Of a stretch of 64,000 nt of DNA, positions 15,550 through 25,428 are shown one piece after another. The notes below the pieces were generated by a model, which saw nothing but the letters and a program-made list of their open reading frames with translations, was not told the origin of the DNA and searched no databases. A program made the position numbers and the translations under genes. Positions within the stretch are counted from its first letter, which is position 1. Every line of letters begins with the position of its first letter. Source of the DNA: Pseudofabraea citricarpa (lineage: Eukaryota; Ascomycota; Leotiomycetes; Helotiales; Dermateaceae); the NCBI GenBank assembly GCA_029641185.1, contig JAPWGK010000007.1:1-64000 (forward strand). Reading direction: 5' to 3'.

Positions 15550-15910
15550 TATTAAAGTTAAAACGACTAAGCTAGAGCTTAGTTAATTAGAAAGAATAAT
15601 AAAGATTAAGATATAAAGAAATATTATAATATAAGCTTATCTTAAAAAGTAAGATAAATTATAAGAAAAAATAAAATAAAAGTTCGTATTATATAAAAAA
15701 GTAAAAAAAGAATTACTAGTACTTTTAAGGAGAATTATATAAGATAAGTAATATTCTTATAAACTAAAACTAAGATAAAACGATCCTTTTATAATAATAT
15801 AAATTAGTAAAAGAAGATAATTAGTTAAGCTTAAAGATATTTACTTAAAAGAAAAGCACAAAAAATAATATATTAATAATCTAAAGTTCTTTATACTAAG
15901 AAAGTCTAAA
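15550..15910 (+). mobile_element. Fossil Ty3/gypsy integrase C-terminal tail
   Basis: The + strand read through stops gives 'LS.LERITKIKI', then 'KFVLYKKVKKELLVL', then 'KLRQNDPFIIIQISKRRQLVKLKDIY'. This fits the end of a gypsy integrase: the 'RIRQLERR' helix, the 'GDLVLVR' strand and the 'KLRPRWDGPF.V.RIS..GS..L.D' GPY/F module. It lies about 6 kb downstream of the other pol remnant and on the far side of repeat copy 2, so it probably belongs to a second degraded gypsy copy. No intact reading frame remains. Confidence 0.65.
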
Positions 15911-18900
15911 GAATAAAAAAAATATTTTACTTTAAATAAAAGAGTTAAAAAAACTATTATAAAAACCTAGAAGAAGTAAGATAATAAAGTTATAATAAAA
16001 TAAAAATATAAAATTAAACTTAACTTATTAATTAATCTTAAATCTAATATAAATAAATTATTATTTATAAGTAATAGAATAAAATCTAAAAAATAATTTA
16101 AGGAGTTTATTTAATTTCCTAAGAATACTACTAATAAAAGAGATCTAAATTATTAGTAATAATAAGTAATAGACTAATATAATAATATAAGCTTTTTAAG
16201 CTTATAATATCTAATAAATATAAATAAGATTTCTTTTATTATAAATAATATTTAGTAAATTCTTTTATTTTAGAAGGAGATAAGAGATTATAAAAAATAA
16301 AAATAAAATAAGTTTTTTTATAAAAGTAAAAGAAGCTAAATTAAGGTTTTATAAGAGTTATATATAATACTAAGAGCGTAAATAAAATAAATAATATAAT
16401 TAGGATAATAATAAAAGTATTATAATTATATACTAAAATAAAATTATACTAAGAAATATACTAAGATAATAAAAGAAATATACTTTAGAAAAGATACTAA
16501 TTATATACTAAAGCGATTATAAGTATTTAAATTATATAAGAATATTAGTAACTAGCTTATAATAAAGTTAACTAAAATTATATACTAAAGCTATAAGATA
16601 AAAAGGAAGAAAGTAATAAAATAATAAACTTAGTTATAATAAAAGGGTTAAAAGTAAGGAGAAGTAAAAGGATTATATTATTTTTATCTCTAGATAACTT
16701 AAAGGTTTTATAACTTAATAATAATATAATTCTATAGAATAATTTAATAGTATATATTTTAATCTAAGAATTAGGTATAAAATTCGATTCGAATTTTACT
16801 TTTTATAATAACTATAATATTAATACTAGAATATTAATAAGAATAAATATAACTTAACTAAAATAATAATTATTTATATATAATATATTATAAGAACGCT
16901 TTAAGATATATTTTAGATTAAGAAATAAGCTTTTTAGTTAATAATAAGTAGAAAATATAATAAGTTAACTAAGAGGTTATTTAATCCTAATTATATAATA
17001 TACGATTTATCTTTTATAGTCGTATAAGATAAAAAGTAAAAAATATCTTTTTATATTATAATAATTATTTCTTCTTAATAATATATTATTAGGACTATAA
17101 TATAAGATTTACTTATATACTAGTAATAAAACCCTAATATTTTAATCGAATCTTTTTATTATTATTATTAATTAGAATTATTATTATTAAGGTAATTATA
17201 AAGGTTTATAATATATATAAAACTATAAATTAGGACTTATTAAAGATAATAAACTAATAATTATAACCTAAGCTTAATAGGTATAAGCGATTAATATTAA
17301 TTAGTTTATAGAATAATAAATTAAAAAAAGCGAAGTTACTTAGGGAGCTTATAATATATAATCTAACCTTAAGTAATACGAATTTAGGAGAAGCTAAAAG
17401 AACTAAAGCAAATAATAAAAGTATAAAAAATAAAAGATTAATAAAAAATATAATTATTAAGAATAATAAGAAGTTAAGCTTATAATTAAGCTTAGCTAAG
17501 GTTATAATATATAAGTAGAGGAAAGTAGATTAAATAGCTAATAAAGCTTATAAGAAAATATTAATACGAATAATAATAAAAGATAAAAATAAAATTTATA
17601 GATAAATTATTTAAAGAATTAAAGTTATAAATATTAAAGAGACTAGAATAAGATTAAAATAAGCGGATATTATATAAATAAATAATTAGATATAAGATAT
17701 AATTAATTACTTAGATATAACTTAACTTTATAAAATTATCTTTAAAACTTTAACTAAATAAAAGAAATTTATAATAAAAGATCTAGAATTAGATAATAAT
17801 AAAAACCTACTAGAAGATTACGTATAACCTACTAAAGATTTATAGGAAGAGATAATTAGAGATAAGCTAGAAATAAAAGAAGAAAAGCTTAAAAAGAAAA
17901 ACTAAAAGAAGAAACTAGTTTAAAAGTCCTAGAATATTATATCTAGAGGAAGAAAGAAAAAAAAACCTATTAAACTTACTTAGAATAACTATTATATTAG
18001 ACTTTTAAAATTAGCTTTAATAAATATATTTAAAGAAGTTTAATAGGAAGATAAAAATAAAAATAAAAACCCTATTTATATTAAATAAAGAAATAATAGG
18101 AAAGAAAAGATAATTAAACTTATAATTCTAAGACTAGCTTTACTTAAAGTTAAAGGTTTATATTAAATCCCTAGTATTATTAAGAAAATAAAAGAACGAA
18201 AGTAAAATAATAAAGTTTATAAGAACCTTAAGTATATTTTATTATTAATTATAAATAAGAAGAAAATAAGATTTACTAAGTTAAATAATCTAGTATATAC
18301 TAAAAAAAAATAACTAGATTTAGATAAAATTCTATTAGTATCTAAGATTATAATAATTATATTAGAAGGAATATTTATATTAGTTATAAGATATTATATA
18401 ACTTTATATATATATAATTATTAAGGTAAATTATACTATAACTTTTAGTCGTATTATAATATAAAAGATAAGGATAATAAACTATTAATAACTAAATAAG
18501 ATAGAAAGTAGATAATACTAAAGTTTAATAATATATATAAGAAAAAGCTAAAGTATTTAGATATATTAAATATTAAAGGAAAGATTATTATATTATATAA
18601 AGCGATTTAAGATACTAGAAATATTAGAACTAAAAGATTTATATAAGAACTACTAAAAAATATATAAGATATTAATATACTTATATAAAAGATAATAATC
18701 TTTATAATAATTATAAAGCCTAATAAGAAGTTTAATATAAAGTAGCTAAAAGCTAAGGATTTTAATAAGAAAATACTAAAAGAAACTATTTTAAAGTATA
18801 TTAAGAAAATAATCGATTTATCTTATAAGAAAATAAAGTTAATAAAAAAGAAAGTAAAAATTATAAAAAAAAACCCGGATTATTCTAAGAAATATAAAAA

Positions 18901-19750
18901 ATAAGACTAAAAGAGTAATAAAAGAATATAAAAAGCTTATTAAATCTAAAGACTTAGTAATTAAAAATCTTAAGAAATAATTATAATACTACTAATATAA
19001 AAGTTTAAAGTCTAATTATAGTATAAAAGGGCTTATATAATCAAATAAGAAAGAAGCTAAGAATAATACTCTAGGTAATAATAATACTCTTAATTCTCTT
19101 AAATAACTTTATAAAGAAAACTTAGATTCTAAGGTTAATAAGTATAAGTTTAATATTAAGAGTAAAAATAATAAAAGCGATTTTTATTATAATAACCCTA
19201 ATAATAATTCCTTCGAGTTATTTGATAATATTATAGTATTAATAATATCTAATAAATCGAAAACCTAGTTTAAAAATCCTAGAGAATATAACTTATAAGA
19301 TAATAATTCTTATAAAATTTAAAAGCGTATTTATATAATAATATTTTAATAATATTCGTATTATTACTTTTATTATATTTGATATTTTTTTTCTTTATAT
19401 TATATTAAGGAGATATTACTAGAACCTAAAGCTTTTATTATAATATTATATAACTATTATTAACTTATATTAATTATATTCTTATATTTAAAAAGATTAA
19501 AAAGAGGATATTTATATAATATTATTAGTATTATAATATATAATCTATATAATTATTAGTATAAAAGAGCGAAGTCGGGTGGTAGAAAAATAATAAAATA
19601 GAATAAGAATAATTTAGTACTTTTAGGAGAGTATATTTATAATATATTTTTATTAGGGATAATAATAGGATAAGTGTAACTAGTAGAAAGTTATTCTAGA
19701 CCTACTTACTAGCTAAACGATAATTTATATAGGAGTAGAGAGTAGCTACT

Positions 19751-22225
19751 TAGTTTATTATGTATCACCCTTTTTAAGGATTTAAGCCACCTATTCCACC
19801 TTGTGTTATAGCGTCAAGGCCAAACTCAAAGTCGTCGGCCGAAGACAACAACCTTGTTTCCTCCAGCGCATTCTGAAATAACCAAATCTCCGCCCAAAAA
19901 AGTCAACTGTCAGCATTGCCAGCAATACACAGTGCCCGAGGAATTGGCAGAATGGGTGTACATTCGTACATGTCCATTCGTACATGTCTGCCGAGACCAA
20001 TGTCACCTCAAAGACAGACCGTGATAGGTACTGATTCTTTCTCCGGAGACAGACCAGGATGCGTGCACCTCCAAAGTCTAGCAAGGGAAGCATGTGACAT
20101 CTTACTTACAGTACACCACTACTGTCGTGATATGAATGCTTGCGTACATCGGTTTCGAGACAGGCTAAATTGCGATATGTGAGGCCCTGTCGCTGCAGAT
20201 CCAACCAGACGGAGTATCAAGGATTCCAGGGTTCGGTATGCTGGCTCTAGCCTCTGGGCGTCCATTCTCTAGCATTATTATCTCAAAGATGCGAGCAACG
20301 AGTGTCGGGGATAAGTAGCGGAGAAACTACGGTCGGTAATGTTCCGTATGTCCCCATCGGCTCGTGGGGCTCGAGGGCCCCAGGGCTCGATTTCGATGTT
20401 CCTCCGGACGGCTTTTGGGGTCAAGTTCTGGCGGTTGCATGCTGATGTTTCGAATATGCTGATGGCGTTCTAGAAGCCAGGATCAAGCGTGGGGAGACGG
20501 CTCTATCAGACAGCCAGAGACGTCAAATCCTCTCAAAATCTGCATCACCCTCCCAGACCAGCTCAGTCTGAGTGGGTTCTCAGGTGCCCGTGCAGAATAT
20601 GTGATGCATCTGCGGATGAGGGTGTGCATTTGGCGTCTCCGCCGACGGGGGGGGCTTCTTGTGAGTACGCGATTCCATGAGGAAACAGCCACTTGATGAG
20701 ACATCGTGGGGGTACCGACCGACTTGCGAGGGGTTGGCGGATTGAATGGTCCTCCAGCCTCCAAAGCCCCTCCTCAGCTCCTCAGAACTTCCGCATCGCC
20801 GTCATCTCAAGACTTCGCGGAAGCGGTACCTCCCTCCAGTGGCAAGCCAGCGGGAATGGAAAGTCCTAACTCCTGGTCTTCGACTCCTCCCTCTCCCCCA
20901 ATTTTTTCGGTTCCCAAGCGACCGACTGAGAACTTGGAGAATGCTGTTGCGGTGTACGAAAGGCTGTCGTTGGGTGGGTTGGTGTATCATGTGACCTGCT
21001 GGTCGTCGAAGTCCATCAATTCCATTTCCAGAAAGTAAATGCTCACCTCCTCCCAAGGGCACGCAGATGTCTTTATAGCCAACGCATAGCCGTATCTTAT
21101 CTGCCTTGACTTTGTTGACGGGCGGTAGTCACTCAGCCCTATCTACCAGTCTTATCATGCCATGCCATGCCATGCCATGCCCGATAGATACTGATGCCCA
21201 CAGTTCACCCCATTCGTTGGCTTGCTCTGTCTACGTGACCGCTATCTGAGATTCAAATCTACAGCTAATCTGACGGGGCTCGCTACGAACAGCAGGTCGC
21301 AAGGAAGCGTCCCCAGGAAAGCCTACACGATCCGTGGGAGATCTCGAGTTTGGCCCAGCTAGTGTCTGCATTAGGAAGGAAACTGAGATAACCATCTGAA
21401 CAGTGAACCGCCGGGATGGTAGTGCGGTAGAATTCTCGCCGAAGTCCAAGATTGCACTTCAATGCCGAGCGAAGAGATAGCGATGATAACTAACCAACCG
21501 TCAAGCGGATTGCGGATTGCGGAGAGATAGGCCACCAGCAGGTCAAAGATAGCACGTCCTACCGTGAAGTGAGCACCAAATAGGGAAGAGATAGCGCGGG
21601 CAGGCCTCCTGGGCGTATGACTTATCCTGAATTGCGATGTCGTGATCGCAAAGCCTATCACCTTATCTTTGTGAAAATTCCTGAATCCTTATTTAAATGT
21701 CGTGCTTCTCCCTCCTCTTGATTTCTTTCTTCCTTCAACAACAAATCGATTCACCAAACGCAAGGCCGAACAAGTTCAAAAGCAGAAATGTGGAAGGGTC
21801 TATCAAGGTCACGTGGGAGCATGGAAGACAACAATTATGTCGAAGGATGGTACAAGACTCAACGATGCCGACATGGTTAGGTCTCGGGATTTACATTGGG
21901 GGAGATGCGAGTTGTGCGATCCAAGACATGATGGATTTCGGTGCCCTCAGTGTTCTTCTCTCGACTAAACACAACGCCACATGCTGGAATGGAGATCAAC
22001 ATATCCAACTATAATTATCACAAGGTCTTATACGTGATACACAATAAGGCTCAAGTCCTCTTCCTTTGTCATTTCGATCTTCTCGGTCACCACCGTTTTC
22101 TTTGTACTGCGTACCTCTGGGAGCAGCATTCGCATTTTACACAAAGAATGTCGCAGGAGTCATGATAACTTCTGCAAGATGGCACCTTCAGATCTCCTTG
22201 GTGGAACTTCAAGTGGTAGTCAGCC
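19751..22225. other. Intergenic, normal base composition; no supportable gene
   Basis: Normal composition resumes here after the AT block. Several frames of 60-110 codons overlap on both strands, but none shows a domain, a consistent splice model or a plausible start. A 5-bp tandem repeat (CATGC, about four to five units) sits near 21157-21181. The stretch 21697-22010 has an ATG followed by a hydrophobic leader (MSCFSLLLISFFLQ). It might be a 5' exon of the WSC gene that follows, but I could not find a convincing junction. Confidence 0.5.
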
Positions 22226-23588
22226 ATGGCGTGTCAGACTCCTACCTCGTGCGATACTTCGTTTACGTTCAAGATATCGAATGTAAGCACCCCGACCGAA
22301 ATCTTATATACGGAGTCTTCGACTAGTACAGTCAATTCATACGCAGGTCAATTGCCTGTACCAACCTTGTCAAGTGGCAATTACAGATATCAGTTGCGTG
22401 GCTGCTATAATGAAATTCCTCCTGGGACATCTGGACTTGCACTGGGACAGGACGGATCCTTCTACAGTCCAGTATTCGCATCACCCGACTACCTTACGGT
22501 TGATCGTTGTCTTGAAGGATGTGGAGCTGGGATTACCTCGAATGGGGCTCTTGGCTACAACTATGCTGCACTGAAGAATGGTCGGTACGTAATAAATGTC
22601 TCCCATGATGCGAAGCACTAAGGCTAATACATTATTGCTTAGAGAGTGTTACTGCAGCATGACTCTTTCAAGTTTGTCGGTGCCAACCCTCAACATTTTA
22701 TGTTCATCTACATGTGCAGGTGACTCGAGTACTTCCTGTGGAGGTCCAGGATATCTCGCCCTGTATGAACTCGAGTCGGCAGACATTAGCATCGCAGATA
22801 TACCAATAGACACCGCTACAATAACAACTACAACATCACCAATCACTGAACCCTCGAACCCAGTCACAAGTTCTTCTCCAGGCTCTAGGTTTACCTCACC
22901 GACACATTCTACAGCACCAACCCTCCAGACTGAAGGATCCTCGAACCCAGAGCTTTCTCACAAGGCACAGGTGGGTCTAGCTGTAGGCATAGCAGTACCC
23001 GTCGCTTGTCTCGGCTTACTTATTCTGTTACTGGTTTGGTTGAGGAGAAGACGCACGCGACGTAGACGAGCCGACTCGGTAGCCGCAACAGGGTTGGGGG
23101 CAGTAACAATAGCAGAAAGTAAAGCAAGCGCAACAAGCGGCACCAGAGAGGAAACCGAAACCCCGGCTACTCCAGCATCAAGTTCCTCCAAGTTCTCAAG
23201 TGATCTAGTCAGGGGTGGGACGGTTAAAGGCACGATCGTGCGGGGAAGATTTACACCAGAGGACAGAAAGAGAGATACGTTTGAAGCATGGAAGACTGGG
23301 GAGATACCAACCATTATTATTTCGCCGGCTACCGACAGCGATGGCAATAGTATTGGAATTAGCGACATCGATGGGGAGAGTGACAGCGATGGGGAGAACG
23401 GGAGTTTGGCTGTAGCTCCAAGTTCATATGCCGGTCGAAATATAGAAGGGAGCGGTGACGGTGAGGCTGGCGATACTGCGGCGGCGGGAGGGAGGTGGAA
23501 CCATCAGGATACGAGTCCGAGGTCGGTTGTCGCAAATGATGCACGCGAGCACATGTCATTGGACGGGCTGTTTGAAGGAGTGAAGTAA
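22226..23588 (+). CDS. WSC-domain single-pass membrane protein (N-terminus unresolved)
   Basis: The model has two exons, 22226-22584 and 22643-23588, with a 58-nt intron (GTACGT..TTGCTTAG) that restores the WSC domain across the junction; it encodes 434 residues. The WSC domain (about 54-162) has the family cysteines, including 'RGCYNE', 'DRCLEGC', 'ECYCS' and 'CAGDSSTSCGG'. A Ser/Thr/Pro-rich stretch (about 163-225) follows, then one membrane segment (about 230-253), an immediate Arg-rich stop-transfer cluster and a Ser/Asp/Gly-rich cytoplasmic tail. WSC proteins are surface glycoproteins, several of them cell-wall stress sensors, with the WSC domain outside the cell. No signal peptide follows the 22226 ATG, and a stop lies just upstream in frame. 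A 5' exon is therefore probably missing; a splice acceptor (..GTAGTCAG) ends three bases before this ATG. Confidence 0.82.
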
Positions 23589-25428
23589 GGGCGACGCGGA
23601 TTAGGACATTCCGTAGTCTATCACGGCTGCTCGAATCTCCCGCCCAAGGAACTAAAATCCATTCGTGGGCGCCGTCTTATTTAGAGAGGTGTCGGGGAGG
23701 AATGTCACGGTATGGCGGTACAACTCTTGCCGAGTTTATTGCGAGGATCTGTTCTTAACTCCCCGGATTCCCGAAGCCTCACCTCACTCACTCATCAAGT
23801 ATTCACCTCGTCACATGCTTGGTAAGTTACCGAAACCTAGAGAGGCTGCTTCCTACTCCAATTTGTGAATTCGCAAAATACACTATACCTATTGCAACTT
23901 TCTAATTTAAATCAAATAAAAGCAAATCAAACCCAATCCAACGTAATCCCAAGAATCAAAAGAATTTCATTTCATTCATGCTCCCTTCTCCTTTAAAAAA
24001 TAATTCAAGCGAAGCGAGTCATGAAGAATAACTTTCCTCTCTACCCTCTTTACGTCTATTTCGATACATGCTTGTAACAATGTACACTTTTCCTCTCTCC
24101 TGCCCCTCCTTTGCTACACGGTGTACCGGGTAGGTAAGTTCTGCTGCAGTACAGTACAGTACCTCTTTCAACCTAAATGAATCAAAACCACTTAATTAGA
24201 CTTTCTTCTTATGCTTTATAAGGTCTCCAGAGAAAAGGTGCACGATTTCTCATCCGTTAGTCAGGTCATTCCCGCATCTGGTGATTCGTTAATAAGATGT
24301 TTTCGCTCTGCTCGTTTATCGGCACGTCGGGGAAAGGGGGGAAGTCTATTTGTTTTTTTTTTCTTTCTCTGGGGAGCGGGGGCTGAACTGGATTTTGAAT
24401 TTACGTTAGGGAGAGGGGAAGGGGGTCGTTCTTTCCCTTGTCCGTTTGGGAATGCGATGGGGGGAGACTTTTGGTATTGGTTTTGGTTTTGTTTTTTTTT
24501 ACTTTTGCTTGTGAGATCCGGCCTAGATTGCATTAGATGAGATTGGATCGGATATGTGGGGGAGCAAAAGTGATTTGGGATGCGAAAGGCTAAAGAGGAA
24601 GTCAGAAAAGAAGTCTGTTGAATAGGATGTGGGGTGAGCTGGGGTAAGTTGATGGACAAGAGCGTACATGTGTACTGGCATCTATCTGCTATATGCCTAA
24701 GGGGATAGAAGGGGAAGAAAGTAAGAAAGACACAGAGGTAGAATGGTAGGTGTCGATTTATAGTCTAGAACACAGAAGAGATCTCCAATTGAAATGTATC
24801 TTGTCACACACATCTGATCCGAAACGGGAAAAATTGTACATATACTTATTTTCTTTCTTCCTTCTTCCTCTTCCCTCGAGAGTCTGAAGTGGCACATCAT
24901 TTTTAACTTCTGTTGGGAAAGAAATCGACAAGCTTGTATATTTTCTTATTTTTTCATCTCAGAACACTCATGATGATTAGACACATTCTTTTCACATGTC
25001 AGAATATGAAGAAAGGAGATGGTCGATACTTCTCAAGAGATGATGTTTCCATTCCGAACTACTTCACCCATCGAATCAAGACCTCATTGTTTTTTTTTAG
25101 CAAGTATTTTGTGATGTGCGTCGCTAAGCAAAAGTTGATGAGCTCTCACTCACTTATTATTTGAGAAAACTGCGAAGATGGGTCGTTGATTAGAGGTTGA
25201 TAATCGCTCGCAATATATATAAGAACCAAGTAAACGAATGATAGACATATCGTTGATTCAAATATTCTCTCACCCCTCCCCCTTTCTCTTTTAATTAGCA
25301 TCTGAACCTTAGGACCTATATGATCTTCTGCACGTATTTACTGTATTGCCGAAAAAGAAATATATGATCCAAGTGGAAAGAGAAAACCTCAAATTCATAA
25401 AACTATATTTGCTTTCTTGTTAGGATTG
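23589..25428. other. Intergenic between WSC gene and POP1
   Basis: I see no gene here. The region holds homopolymer-rich stretches (T runs near 24353 and 24490, G-rich near 24330-24460) that produce long meaningless frames on both strands. It must contain the 3' flanks of both neighbours, since the WSC gene and POP1 converge here. Confidence 0.6.

Larger units (their letters stand above)
1..19750. mobile_element. RIP-saturated AT-rich transposon block
   Basis: The block is made almost entirely of A and T, with TpA everywhere. I found only about ten CpA dinucleotides in 19.6 kb (for example near 279, 2983, 9680, 14769, 15245, 15857, 17409, 19042) and almost no TpG before 19.2 kb. RIP in ascomycetes converts CpA to TpA on both strands, so this pattern is its end point. 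Because TpG is gone, ATG is gone too, and no open frame of useful size exists. Legible transposon remnants and a long direct repeat inside are listed separately. The remainder (roughly 3.8-7.5, 9.7-11.2 and 16-19.6 kb) shows the same composition with no family I can name. Seen directly: composition and repeats. Inferred: RIP as the cause. Confidence 0.93.

Noticed and set aside
19806..21661. Cluster of 60-110-codon frames on both strands
   Set aside because: They overlap one another in several frames, many lack an ATG start, and none shows a domain, signal peptide or splice pattern.
24211..24659. Frames of 109 (+) and 132 (-) codons
   Set aside because: They come from poly-T, poly-G and poly-A rich sequence, have strongly biased composition, and lie opposite each other.
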